A DNA stretch of 64,000 nucleotides, from assembly GCA_002500505.1 (NCBI GenBank), contig DLRM01000025.1, positions 15,856 through 79,855 of the forward strand, written 5' to 3'. Numbering within the stretch: the stretch's first letter is position 1; every line of letters begins with the position of its first letter. Source of the DNA: Planctomycetes bacterium UBA7888 (GTDB taxonomy: Bacteria; Planctomycetota; UBA1135). A program made the translations under genes and the position numbers. Of the stretch, positions 1 through 8,364 are shown one piece after another. The notes under the pieces are model-generated. The model ran no database searches and was not told where the DNA came from. It saw only the letters and a program-made list of their open reading frames with translations.

Positions 1-20
1 GCGGAGGGGTGTCCAGAGAA

Positions 21-1142
21 TTAGCCACCGACTGTCGCGCCGAAAAGCATGCTGGCAAAGGAAGAGACGGGTTGAGCTTCCCGTGCGTCTTCTAAGAGGC
101 CATTGAGCGTCCGCACAGCCTGCATGGCTTCTTCATAGGCTTCGTCGCGTGCAACTAATTTCCCGATGGAACCTTTTCCTTCTCGAACATCGCGAATCGC
201 AGCCGCAAGGTCGTGGAGGAAGGCGCTCGCATCACGAGCTAAGGACTCGTCAGCAACGATGCGACCGAAGAGGCCACGGCCTTTGGTGGCATCCTCCAAC
301 ATTGCGGTGAGCAGGTCAGAGGTGTCTCGCATATTTTCAATAAGAGCGGCTGAATCCTCTTGAAGTTTTTCATCCATTAAGAGGGCACCCATAGTGCCTC
401 GTCCTGCGGCAACCTCTTCGACCAGAACACGCAAGCCCAACATGGATGCGGCGCCGTCTCGAAGTAAGTTCACAACGCGGTCTCGCGATGCGTCATCTTC
501 TACTAGCATCCCTAAGGTCCCTTTCCCAGATCGAATGTCATTGGTTACGGTTTCTACGTCCGTAAAGATGTTCTCCATTCGATCCCTAAGCGACTCGTCA
601 TTGAGTAAAGAACCAACGACACCCTTTCCGTTTTTTAAGTTGTCAGTCAAAGTGCGAAGGTTGGAAACAATGGCTCGAAGGTCGTCGCGGTTTTCAGAAA
701 CCAACTGCCCCATTGCGGCCAAAGCGGAAGGGCCAACTTGCCCAATGAGCTCAACGCCATCTGGAAGGATGGGGGAAGAAAAGTGGCCCGGAAAGACCTC
801 AACAACCCTGCCACCGAGCATAGTAAATTCAGAAATTTGAATTTGATAGCCTCGGCGGAGGGTGACTGGAGAATCGAACTCCATTTCTACATAAATTCTT
901 CGATCGTCGGGTTGGTCGTCGCGAAAAGAAACGGAAGACACATTTCCGAATTGATGTCCACTTACTAAAACGACATCGCCTGTTTTGAGTCCGCTTGCCC
1001 CAGGAAAGGAAACTTGCAAATAGGTTTTGTCGCTGAAAGAGAAGCCCGTGAGGATCACTGTGTAATACAGCAACATTCCGACCGTCCCGAAGAAAATAAG
1101 GCCGAGAAGGAAGTCGCGTTTGCGAGTTGTGTTGGTGTCCAT
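21..1142 (-). CDS. mlaD: MlaD-like MCE-domain protein (phospholipid transport)
   Basis: This is the substrate-binding subunit of an Mla/MCE ABC transporter, expected to be anchored in the inner membrane and to carry lipids across the periplasm. An N-terminal membrane segment lies at about residues 10-32, followed by one MCE domain (about 38-120). The remaining two thirds consist of about five degenerate repeats of the form GKG-x2-G-x-L-x2-D-E/D separated by predicted helices, as in long MCE proteins that form helical extensions. The ATG at 1142 is chosen because it lies one base after the mlaF stop; a longer reading from 1178 would overlap mlaF. Length is 373 residues, against about 180 for E. 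coli MlaD. It is the last gene of the operon in this window. Confidence 0.88.
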   Translation of the reverse strand: MDTNTTRKRDFLLGLIFFGTVGMLLYYTVILTGFSFSDKTYLQVSFPGASGLKTGDVVLVSGHQFGNVSSVSFRDDQPDDRRIYVEMEFDSPVTLRRGYQIQISEFTMLGGRVVEVFPGHFSSPILPDGVELIGQVGPSALAAMGQLVSENRDDLRAIVSNLRTLTDNLKNGKGVVGSLLNDESLRDRMENIFTDVETVTNDIRSGKGTLGMLVEDDASRDRVVNLLRDGAASMLGLRVLVEEVAAGRGTMGALLMDEKLQEDSAALIENMRDTSDLLTAMLEDATKGRGLFGRIVADESLARDASAFLHDLAAAIRDVREGKGSIGKLVARDEAYEEAMQAVRTLNGLLEDAREAQPVSSFASMLFGATVGG

Positions 1143-1143
1143 G

Positions 1144-1872
1144 TTAGGTGGAGCGGGCGCCGAAGAAGGCGCGCGCACGGGGGTGGTCGGAGTGGAGCAC
1201 CTCCTCAGGGACTCCTTCTACCACAAACTGCCCGCCATCAAAGATAGCCATGCGGTCAGCGGCAATGGAAGCGCAATCGGAGCTGTGCGTTACGATGACA
1301 GAGGTCATCCCGTATTCAGCCTGAAGTCTTCGGATGAGTTCAGAGATGGCGATGGACATCCCTGGATCCAAGCCAGCCTCAGGTTCGTCATAAAGAATAA
1401 TGTTCGGTTGGGTGACCAAAGCTCTCGCTAGTCCAACCCGCTTTTGCATCCCACCTGATATTTCTGATGGGAATTTTTGGTCTGCACCTTCAAGTCGAAC
1501 CATTTCCAGAACAGATGCGACCCGTTCTTTGATTTCAGGCTCTGGCATGTTCGTGGTTTCTCGAAGCGGGAGGGCAATGTTGTCTTCAACGTTGAGCCAA
1601 TTGATGAGAGCTCCAAATTGAAAGAGGTAGCCCATATCTCTTCGCAAACCACGAAGCTCCTCGCGGGACAAATCAGGAACCGAGCGGCCGCTCACAATCA
1701 CTTGCCCTTCGTCAGGCCGAAGGAGTCCAATTAAGTGTTTGAGGAGGACGCTTTTTCCGGTTCCAGAGGGGCCCATGACGGCAAAGGAGCTTCCGGCCGG
1801 CACGAAGAGGTCGACCCCGTTCAGCACCGCTTGGTTGCCGAAACTTTTCACTACGGAGCGCATTTCAATCAT
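1144..1872 (-). CDS. mlaF: MlaF-like ABC transporter ATPase
   Basis: ATPase that powers the MCE lipid transporter. The 242-residue product shows Walker A (GPSGTGKS), the ABC signature (SGGMQKR) and Walker B (LYDEPEAGLDP), and closely resembles MlaF/Ttg2A. The start at 1872 gives a normal family N-terminus (MIEMRSVVKSF) and forms an ATGA overlap with the mlaE stop, so translation is probably coupled. An in-frame extension to 1998 is basic, unlike the family, and would overlap mlaE by more than 100 bases, so it is rejected. mlaD follows one base after the stop. Confidence 0.93.
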   Translation of the reverse strand: MIEMRSVVKSFGNQAVLNGVDLFVPAGSSFAVMGPSGTGKSVLLKHLIGLLRPDEGQVIVSGRSVPDLSREELRGLRRDMGYLFQFGALINWLNVEDNIALPLRETTNMPEPEIKERVASVLEMVRLEGADQKFPSEISGGMQKRVGLARALVTQPNIILYDEPEAGLDPGMSIAISELIRRLQAEYGMTSVIVTHSSDCASIAADRMAIFDGGQFVVEGVPEEVLHSDHPRARAFFGARST

Positions 1873-2666
1873 TCGAGTAAGAAGCGGCTGAGGAAAAAGT
1901 TCAGAACAATGATGAGGATGATGGAGTTTCGTACAGCGGCGCGGGTGGTGCGGCCAACTCCGCGAGCTCCTTCGGAGGCTTGCATTCCGCTGGAGCAACC
2001 AACCACCGCAATCGTGAAACCAAAGAAAACCGATTTAATCAGGCCCACGAATAAGTCTCGAGGGAGGGGGATGAGGTCACCGGTAATTTTGAGCGCTTCA
2101 ATGACTTTGAGGAGATAGCCGTCAAAGTCCAAGTGAAGTTGTGTGACGGCAATCACGCCGCCTCCCATAATGCCCACAAAGTCCGCAACGGCCGTGAGCA
2201 TGGGAGCAATCAGCGTTAGAGCAAGAACTCGCGGTAGAACCAAATAGCTAATGGAGTTCACGGAAAGGACTTCCAGAGCAGTGAGTTCTTCTTGGACTTT
2301 CATGGTCCCTAATTCTGCAGCCATGGCACTTGCCGAGCTTGCGGCGAGAATGATGGCGGTAATAAAAGGTCCCATCTCACGAGCCATTGTTACTGCCACT
2401 AAGAGCCCAATGGCTTCCTGTTGTCCAAAACGCGCGAGTTCAAGGCCAACTTGCAAGGACACAATCATGCCCACAAAAAAGGAGACCAAAAGGACAACAT
2501 GGAAGCCTTTGATTCCAGTCAAGAACATTTGGTCCAAAATGGATCGCCATCGTCGAGGAATATCTACCACAAGGCGAATCGTTGACCCTGCCAAACCCAT
2601 GGCAAAGCCGGCCTGCTCAACCAGAGGGGTCAAGAAAGCAGAACCGAATTTTGTGATGGTATTCAA
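1869..2666 (-). CDS. mlaE: MlaE-like ABC transporter permease
   Basis: Inner-membrane permease of the MCE/Mla lipid transport complex, 265 residues, of the MlaE/YrbE family. It has an N-terminal amphipathic stretch followed by about five hydrophobic segments. Family landmarks are the REMGP-containing loop (about residue 95) and the segment with AELGTMKVQEE, which matches the coupling region of MlaE proteins. The start appears to be TTG at 2666, whose TTGA overlaps the stop of the upstream lipoprotein gene. An ATG at codon 23 would cut into the family N-terminus. The gene overlaps mlaF by four bases at its other end. Confidence 0.92.
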   Translation of the reverse strand: MNTITKFGSAFLTPLVEQAGFAMGLAGSTIRLVVDIPRRWRSILDQMFLTGIKGFHVVLLVSFFVGMIVSLQVGLELARFGQQEAIGLLVAVTMAREMGPFITAIILAASSASAMAAELGTMKVQEELTALEVLSVNSISYLVLPRVLALTLIAPMLTAVADFVGIMGGGVIAVTQLHLDFDGYLLKVIEALKITGDLIPLPRDLFVGLIKSVFFGFTIAVVGCSSGMQASEGARGVGRTTRAAVRNSIILIIVLNFFLSRFLLE

Positions 2667-4114
2667 GGAGTGGAAGAGAAGAGCTTTGGCCAGCCAGGAC
2701 CAGGGAAAGCGGGGGGCTCTAACTGAGCCTTTTCTTCAGATGCCTTTTGCCAACGCAAAAGGCCGAGCAAGAAGGAGAAATGGCGAGTGCCATCAGGTTC
2801 AATCCAACGGCCACCAAGCACAGGCAAGGACCAGCGGTGATGCTGTTCGGACTGAGCTTCATGGTATAGGTTTCCCCAAGCGCGTTTGTGGGACCAGTCT
2901 TCTCGTTGCCGCTTACGGTCCGTCCAAAGCTCAAACCACGGGCCCAGATTGCGGGCCAGCTGGTCAGGCTCCACGATGGGGGCCATGCCAGGTGAAGGAA
3001 TCCTTAGTTCCTCGCTTCCGTCTGCGCGGACGGATTTGCGGGCAAGGGGCCAAAAATGCCATTCTTCGTTCAATGTTTTGTCTTTAGAGCGAAGCTTCTT
3101 TTGGAACCAAAACGGAATGAAGCGGAATGATTCGGAGACGACTTCGCCTAGCTCGGAATGATGGTGCCAGAAAAGGGGCCACATCCACGAAGTCCATTGG
3201 CCAATTTGGCTAGTGGTACGCATCCAGAACGGCCAAACTTTTTTGAACTCCTTTTCTTTTTCTGGCGAATTCTCAAATTTCAAAAAAGGCATCAAGCTCC
3301 AAGATTCGTAACCGGTGGAGGGCCGTGATGCCCATGCAAAAAACGGCCAAAGGAAAGTGTGTGCTTCAAAGTCGTCTTGGCGAATCACTCCGTAAAGTGG
3401 CCATAACATCCAACCCCGAAGTGGGTGAGGTTTTTGTAGCTGCTCCTCTGTGCGAGTGAAAAAAGGCCAAAGGAAGTAATGTCGTTTGTAGTGATTGCCA
3501 AATTGGGATTGGCCGTAAACCGGCCATGCGTGCCAACCCGAAGTTTCGCCGCCTTCGCGCCAGCCAAAGAATGGCCACATGAGGAACGTATGTGTTCGAT
3601 CTTCTTGGGTGGTTCGAACAAAGAGAGGAAAAAGGAGCCATTCCACTTTATCTAGAACCATAAAGTTCCGAACTTTTCCCCAAAACGGAAAGATGCCTAA
3701 TGACTCATCACTGCCATCCGAACTGGTTCCCCGAACGATAGGAAAAAGGAACCAGTCGGTTTCTTCAACGCCATTTCTGCGAAGCTCACGCTGATACCAA
3801 AAGAAAGGGAGAATGCGTGTGGCAGTACGCGGTCGCGAGGGGTCTTTTTCGTAACGGCCTAATGGATAGAAGAAATCTGCGAGGATTTTTCCGTTGGCGT
3901 CGACTTGTCGCCAAAGCAACGGGCTGAGAGTCCAGGATGTTGCTTGTGGAGTTTGTTCGCGACTCAGGATGCCCCCTGCGGCCTCGGCTCGATCCCAGCC
4001 GGGCACCGAGTGATGGGAGAAAAGGGGGGCTAGGTGAATCTCCGAGCTGGGAGAAGCACAAGCCGCAAGAAGAAGCCCCATTCCCATTACGATTGGCGTG
4101 GCGCGAAACATCAT
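2663..4114 (-). CDS. Lipoprotein with tandem W-P-F/L aromatic repeats, coupled to mlaE
   Basis: I do not recognise a named family. The ATG at 4114 (or 4111) gives a clean lipoprotein signal: a hydrophobic core, then LLLAAC with the cysteine at about residue 19-20. The mature part of about 460 residues carries some 15 copies of a short motif, roughly aromatic/hydrophobic-W/F-P-F/L-F/W/Y (WPFF, WPLY, WPVY, LPFF, FPLF), spaced about 20-30 residues apart with charged, Trp-rich connectors. That periodicity suggests stacked beta hairpins (a propeller, solenoid or barrel-like sheet). It is the first gene of the operon and overlaps mlaE by four bases, so I infer a role in outer-membrane lipid transport. 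An in-frame extension to 4288 lacks any signal and is rejected. Confidence 0.72.
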   Translation of the reverse strand: MMFRATPIVMGMGLLLAACASPSSEIHLAPLFSHHSVPGWDRAEAAGGILSREQTPQATSWTLSPLLWRQVDANGKILADFFYPLGRYEKDPSRPRTATRILPFFWYQRELRRNGVEETDWFLFPIVRGTSSDGSDESLGIFPFWGKVRNFMVLDKVEWLLFPLFVRTTQEDRTHTFLMWPFFGWREGGETSGWHAWPVYGQSQFGNHYKRHYFLWPFFTRTEEQLQKPHPLRGWMLWPLYGVIRQDDFEAHTFLWPFFAWASRPSTGYESWSLMPFLKFENSPEKEKEFKKVWPFWMRTTSQIGQWTSWMWPLFWHHHSELGEVVSESFRFIPFWFQKKLRSKDKTLNEEWHFWPLARKSVRADGSEELRIPSPGMAPIVEPDQLARNLGPWFELWTDRKRQREDWSHKRAWGNLYHEAQSEQHHRWSLPVLGGRWIEPDGTRHFSFLLGLLRWQKASEEKAQLEPPAFPGPGWPKLFSSTP

Positions 4115-4190
4115 GAAAGCGAGGATTGTAGGAGTGCCGCACGGGGACAATGACTCCACTCTGCCCAGGCAAAGGGGTAGACTTTCCCTA

Positions 4191-5168
4191 ATGACCTCCC
4201 TTTCATTCCGTCTTTCTTGGGTTCTGTTGCTCATGCCCGCATGCGGTTTGTTTAAGAATGAACCCACTTTGCCAGACGCAGAGGACATCCAAGAAGCACG
4301 AGAAGATGCGGCTCAAGATTGGTTTGTCCTAGAAAAAGCTGCGAGCCTTTGGACGATTCAAGGCGAGGATGTATTGCCACAATTGAAGGATTGGTGTCAG
4401 CAACCTCACGCTTCCCTTCGATTGAGGGCTTTCGTGTTGGATTTGGAATTCCGGAGTTTAGAATCAGGCCCTGACAAGAGCGCCTTTTCTAGAAGGCTCA
4501 GCAAGCGGTGGGAGGAAACTCAACAACCAGAAGATGCTTATTTGGCTGCGCGTTTTTCTCCCCACCCAGATGCTCTTGAATTGGTGAACGCCGCCTTGGA
4601 GTTGAGTCCGGATTTGGTCCCCGCCCAAGTTCTTCAATTGGGCTTGCAGGCCCAAGCGGGCGACCCTCTACATCTCAACCGACTGATTGCTTTATTAGAA
4701 GAGAATCCTGGAAACGCCGAAGCTTGGCGTTTATTAAGTCGCTTAGCTCTGTTTTTTAACCGCCCTGATTTGGCTTTTGCTGCCGCGGAACAAGAACCTT
4801 GGATTCAATCGGAATGGAACCCAGCCGGGTATCAAGCGGCTTTGGCTTTGGATGCTGGCCAAGCTGATTTAGCTTTGTCCTATTTAGAAAAGGCAGAGGA
4901 TGGAATTCAAATTACCTTGCTTCGCGCTCAAGCATTTTTAGACCAAGGCGATGCTTTGGAAGCGGGAAGGCTGTTAGACGAACTGGTTCGGGAATACCCT
5001 GACAGCCTTACAGTCCACTTCAATTATGGCGTGTTGGCCCAAGGGCCCTTGAAGCAACCCGAACTTGCTCGCCGAGAATTTGAAGCTGTTCTACGACTTG
5101 CGGGTGAGGGGCAGACTCTTCCTATTCAAAGGCGACTTCAGGTTGAACTTTGGTTAGAGCGGCTTTAA
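4191..5168 (+). CDS. TPR-repeat lipoprotein or secreted protein
   Basis: A 325-residue protein divergent from the W-P-F lipoprotein, with 76 bases between the two starts. The ATG at 4191 gives a short basic N-terminus, a hydrophobic core and a possible lipobox ending MPAC (about residue 18), though Met at -3 is not canonical. The rest is helical and includes several tetratricopeptide-like units in the second half, for example around the AEAWRLLSRLALFF and LTVHFNYGVLAQ segments. Such proteins are protein-protein scaffolds; no catalytic motif is visible. The shared divergent promoter region is compatible with a link to the Mla operon, but that is only context. Confidence 0.7.
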   Translation: MTSLSFRLSWVLLLMPACGLFKNEPTLPDAEDIQEAREDAAQDWFVLEKAASLWTIQGEDVLPQLKDWCQQPHASLRLRAFVLDLEFRSLESGPDKSAFSRRLSKRWEETQQPEDAYLAARFSPHPDALELVNAALELSPDLVPAQVLQLGLQAQAGDPLHLNRLIALLEENPGNAEAWRLLSRLALFFNRPDLAFAAAEQEPWIQSEWNPAGYQAALALDAGQADLALSYLEKAEDGIQITLLRAQAFLDQGDALEAGRLLDELVREYPDSLTVHFNYGVLAQGPLKQPELARREFEAVLRLAGEGQTLPIQRRLQVELWLERL

Positions 5169-5264
5169 GCCCAATGGGGGTTCTTGTAGGTGTGGAATAG
5201 GGCAGGATTGATGAGGGAAGGGCCTCTCCTTTTGGCAGCTAGGAAAAAGCTTGTATTCGGGGAC

Positions 5265-5291
5265 TTGACGAATCGGTGCAAGTCCTAATAC
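5265..5291 (+). promoter_or_regulatory. Possible sigma70-type promoter for the HU gene
   Basis: TTGACG at 5265-5270 and TAATAC at 5286-5291 lie 61 bases upstream of the HU start. The 15-base spacer is shorter than ideal, so the call is weak. A GC-rich hairpin at 5303-5321 (GGGG-A-GAC, loop GCCG, GTC-CCCC) would lie in the 5' untranslated region. The rest of 5169-5352 shows nothing else I can name. Confidence 0.35.
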
Positions 5292-5352
5292 TGAAAGGAC
5301 TAGGGGAGACGCCGGTCCCCCCTTGCCCCCAAGAAATTAAAACTTACCGGCC

Positions 5353-5739
5353 ATGAGCGAATCAAATTCTCTTACCGTCACCAAGCGCGACCTTGTTCAG
5401 CGCATCTCCGACTCCACCGGACAGACCAAAGTTCTTGTCCGGGATATCGTTCAAAAGTTCTTGGACGAAGTGTCCAATGAACTCATTCGGGGAAACCGTC
5501 TTGAGTTCCGGAAGTTTGGTGTCTTTGAGGTTCGAGCTCGCCCGGGGCGCATCGCTCAGAATCCGAAGACTTTAGAAAAGGTCCAAGTCCCGCCGAAGCG
5601 CGTCGTGAAGTTTAAGGTTGGAAATGTGCTTAAAAAGAGAGTGGAATCTGGTGTCCTTGAGGCTCCGAAGGAAACCCCGCTAACCAGCGCGCCGCCTCCA
5701 GCTCATCCGGGCAACTCCGACGGCATCCCAGGTTTTTAA
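5353..5739 (+). CDS. HU/IHF-family DNA-binding protein
   Basis: Nucleoid-associated histone-like protein of 128 residues. The N-terminal 90 residues match the HU/IHF fold: helical dimerisation part (about 10-48), then the beta arms with the family signature (F-R-x-F-G-x-F near 52-58) and the DNA-intercalating region around RPGRIAQNPKT (about 63-73), where Arg-x-x-x-x-x-Asn-Pro is the characteristic motif. A Pro-rich tail of about 25 residues (TSAPPPAHPG) extends beyond the usual HU end. Its stop overlaps the stop of the convergent metabolic gene by two bases. HU and IHF subunits cannot be told apart from this alone. Confidence 0.9.
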   Translation: MSESNSLTVTKRDLVQRISDSTGQTKVLVRDIVQKFLDEVSNELIRGNRLEFRKFGVFEVRARPGRIAQNPKTLEKVQVPPKRVVKFKVGNVLKKRVESGVLEAPKETPLTSAPPPAHPGNSDGIPGF

Positions 5740-6932
5740 GAAACGCTTTCTGCGAGCGCTTGATCTAGGTCAGCAAGAAGATCATTGGAATCTTCGATGC
5801 CTACCGACAACCTCACCAGGCCATCTTCGATACCGATTTCTTTTCGCTTTTCAGGAGAGAGTGAAGCGTGAGTCATTGGAGCGGGAAGCTCAATCAGAGA
5901 TTCCACTCCGCCTAAAGATTCAGCGAGCGAAAAGAGTTTGCAGGCTTCCACAAAGCGAGTGGACTGAGGTACTCCACCAGGCAAGACGAAAGAGACCATT
6001 CCGCCAAAGGCCTTCATTTGCCGCTTTGCAGAATCGTGATTGAGATGATTGGGAAGTCCGGGGTAGAGAACTTTTCCGACCCCTTCGTGCTGGTCAAGCC
6101 ACTCCGCAATCTGAAGAGCAGTAGTGCAGTGACGTTCCATTCGAAGGTGCAAGGTTCGCAGACCGCGAAGAGTGAGAAAGGCGTCGAATGGGGAGTTGGA
6201 GGTGCCGGCAGAGTTCTGATGAAACCAAATATCATCAGCTAGCTTCTCATCTTTGACGATGAGAGCACCGCCCACAACATCTGAATGGCCGCAAATGTAT
6301 TTTGTCGTGGAATGAAGCACGTAATCTGCGCCAAGGTCCAGGGGGCGCTGTAGGGCAGGTGTAGCGAAGGTGTTGTCCACAGCAGTTCTTGCCCCAACCT
6401 TTTTTGCGCCGGCGATTGCTGCTTCCAAATCGGTCACGCACAAAGTGGGATTCGACGGCGTTTCTAAGTAGAGGAGGGTGGTGTCTTCGGGGAGGTTGTC
6501 GAGGACATCGGCTTGGGTGGTGTCCACGTACAAATAACGAAGGCCGAAACGAGCTTGGATTTCATCGAAAAGCCGATGGGAGCCACCGTAAAGGTCACGC
6601 CCGGCAACGATGAGGTCGCCTGGCTTTAAAGTGAGCATAAGGGTGTGTACCGCAGCCATTCCAGACGCACACGTAAAGGCGGCCTTACCGTTTTCGAGGG
6701 CTGCCAAAGCATCTTGGAGAGCGAATCGAGTTGGGTTTTGAGTACGGGTGTACTCGTAACCCATTCGAGGTTTGGCCGGTCCATCTTGGATATAAGTGCT
6801 CGTCATGTAGATGGGTGGCATGACCGCACCGGTGGGCTCGGCATGGGCATCCCAACCAGCATGAACCACTTGAGTGTCGAAGGAGAAGTTGGCGTATCGT
6901 TCGCCCTGTTTTCGGTCGGTAGGTTCGGACAT
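5736..6932 (-). CDS. PLP-dependent cystathionine gamma-lyase/synthase family enzyme
   Basis: Cys/Met-metabolism PLP enzyme of 398 residues. The PLP-binding lysine is Lys211 in the HSTTKYICGHSD motif, and the cofactor-binding YTRTQNPTR and DNTFATP segments are present. The gene lies two bases downstream of a cystathionine beta-synthase gene on the same strand, so the most economical role is cystathionine gamma-lyase, cleaving cystathionine to cysteine, 2-oxobutyrate and ammonia (reverse transsulfuration). Cystathionine gamma-synthase or O-acetylhomoserine sulfhydrylase activity cannot be excluded, because these enzymes share the fold and motifs. Confidence 0.9.
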   Translation of the reverse strand: MSEPTDRKQGERYANFSFDTQVVHAGWDAHAEPTGAVMPPIYMTSTYIQDGPAKPRMGYEYTRTQNPTRFALQDALAALENGKAAFTCASGMAAVHTLMLTLKPGDLIVAGRDLYGGSHRLFDEIQARFGLRYLYVDTTQADVLDNLPEDTTLLYLETPSNPTLCVTDLEAAIAGAKKVGARTAVDNTFATPALQRPLDLGADYVLHSTTKYICGHSDVVGGALIVKDEKLADDIWFHQNSAGTSNSPFDAFLTLRGLRTLHLRMERHCTTALQIAEWLDQHEGVGKVLYPGLPNHLNHDSAKRQMKAFGGMVSFVLPGGVPQSTRFVEACKLFSLAESLGGVESLIELPAPMTHASLSPEKRKEIGIEDGLVRLSVGIEDSNDLLADLDQALAESVS

Positions 6933-6934
6933 GA

Positions 6935-8329
6935 TTAGGCTTCGTGTTTAAGGCGGGGAAGGGCGCGAATCAAATCCCGCCGCGAAAAGGGGACCAACCC
7001 CTTCCCGTCGCGAACGAGGACGCACTCGGATTCTTGTAGCTGAGAGAGGGCTTCTGACCAAGGGCTTGTGGCCTCAAGAACGGTCGGGGCGGGTTGTATG
7101 AAATCAGCGACACGGAGCTGGTCAAGGTCTTCTCCTTGGACCATGCAGGCGATGGCGGCATCTTCATCCAGAACCCCAGCGAGCTCGCCGTTTTGTAGAA
7201 CAGGAAGGGGACGAACTCCGCGTTCTCCTGTTTGGTGAACTGCCCAAGCTAAAGTGTCTTCGGGTGAAACGGCGGCGCGTTCTCTATTGCGGAGGAGGTC
7301 TTGCAATGTGGCGCCGTTTTGGGAGACCGGCGGGAGGAAACGCCGATCACGCATCCAATCCTTGGAGTAAACCTTGCTGAGGTAGGCGCGGCCTCCATCG
7401 GGAAGAATGGTGACGACTCGGGCGGAGGCCGGGAGTTTGCGAGCGACCTTCAAAGCTGCAGCGAGGTTCATCCCTGAAGAGCCACCAGCAAAAATGCCAG
7501 TTTCACTAGCGAGTTTGCGTGCGGTGTGGAAGGACAAAGCATCTTCAATGACAAAGTAATCATCAATGATGTCTGGATCCCATGCGCCCGGCACTTCTTC
7601 TTCGCCGGCACCTTCCACGGCATAGGGACCCGATTCGCACATCTCTCGGTGTTTCCACCAGTGCGCTAGAATCGAGCCCGGAGGATCTACGCCGACAATT
7701 TGAACAGAGGGGTCCACCTCTTTCATGTATTGGGCAACCCCTGTCAAAGTTCCGCCCGTGCCCGCTCCGGCGACAAAGGCGTCCAGGCGACCCTCGCATT
7801 GTTTCCAAATTTCTGGACCAGTGGTTCGATAGTGGGCATCGGTGTTGTCGGTGTTGTGATATTGGTCTGGCCACCAGCCTCCGCATTCTTTTGCAATTTG
7901 ACCCGCTACTTTTGTGTAGTGGCGAGGATCATCAATGTCTACATTTGCAGGCGTGATGACGACATCGGCTCCAAGGGCTTCGATAGCGGAGATTTTCTCT
8001 TGGCTCATCTTGTCGGGAATAACCACGGTGATGTCAAAGCCCAGAGCAGAAGCAGCCATTGCCAAACCTGCGCCGGTGTTTCCAGAACTACACTCGACGA
8101 TGCGCCCTCCGGGGATAAGGTCCCCACGCTCCACGGCGGTACGAATCATATGAATTGCGATTCGGTCTTTGAGGCTGCCACCTGGATTACCAAATTCAAG
8201 CTTCAGAAGGACTTCGCATTGGACCTCCGGGTCGAAGTCCGCGGGAAGCCGGACGAGAGGGGTGTTCCCAACGGCATCCAGAATATTGTCATGGATTAAG
8301 GTATCTTTGTTTGCAGATGCGGCCGTCAT
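6935..8329 (-). CDS. cbs: Cystathionine beta-synthase (PLP domain plus CBS-domain pair)
   Basis: Condenses homocysteine with serine to give cystathionine. The 464-residue product has a fold-type II PLP domain (about 12-325) with the cofactor lysine Lys54 in GNPGGSLKDR, the asparagine loop SSGNTGAGLA and the glycine-rich GAGTGGTLTG loop. A C-terminal region of about 125 residues is consistent with a pair of CBS motifs, the regulatory module of CBS enzymes. There is no N-terminal heme-binding segment like that of the human enzyme. It is the first gene of a two-gene operon with the gamma-lyase, two bases apart, and its start lies only 35 bases from the divergent mutS2 start. Confidence 0.9.
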   Translation of the reverse strand: MTAASANKDTLIHDNILDAVGNTPLVRLPADFDPEVQCEVLLKLEFGNPGGSLKDRIAIHMIRTAVERGDLIPGGRIVECSSGNTGAGLAMAASALGFDITVVIPDKMSQEKISAIEALGADVVITPANVDIDDPRHYTKVAGQIAKECGGWWPDQYHNTDNTDAHYRTTGPEIWKQCEGRLDAFVAGAGTGGTLTGVAQYMKEVDPSVQIVGVDPPGSILAHWWKHREMCESGPYAVEGAGEEEVPGAWDPDIIDDYFVIEDALSFHTARKLASETGIFAGGSSGMNLAAALKVARKLPASARVVTILPDGGRAYLSKVYSKDWMRDRRFLPPVSQNGATLQDLLRNRERAAVSPEDTLAWAVHQTGERGVRPLPVLQNGELAGVLDEDAAIACMVQGEDLDQLRVADFIQPAPTVLEATSPWSEALSQLQESECVLVRDGKGLVPFSRRDLIRALPRLKHEA

Positions 8330-8364
8330 GATGCGCCATTCTAGGCTCCTGCAACGCCGAATTC

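Noticed and set aside
2251..3087. A 278-residue plus-strand frame opposite mlaE and the W-P-F lipoprotein
   Set aside because: Codon pattern and composition follow the opposite strand's genes; no family signal and it crosses a real gene junction.
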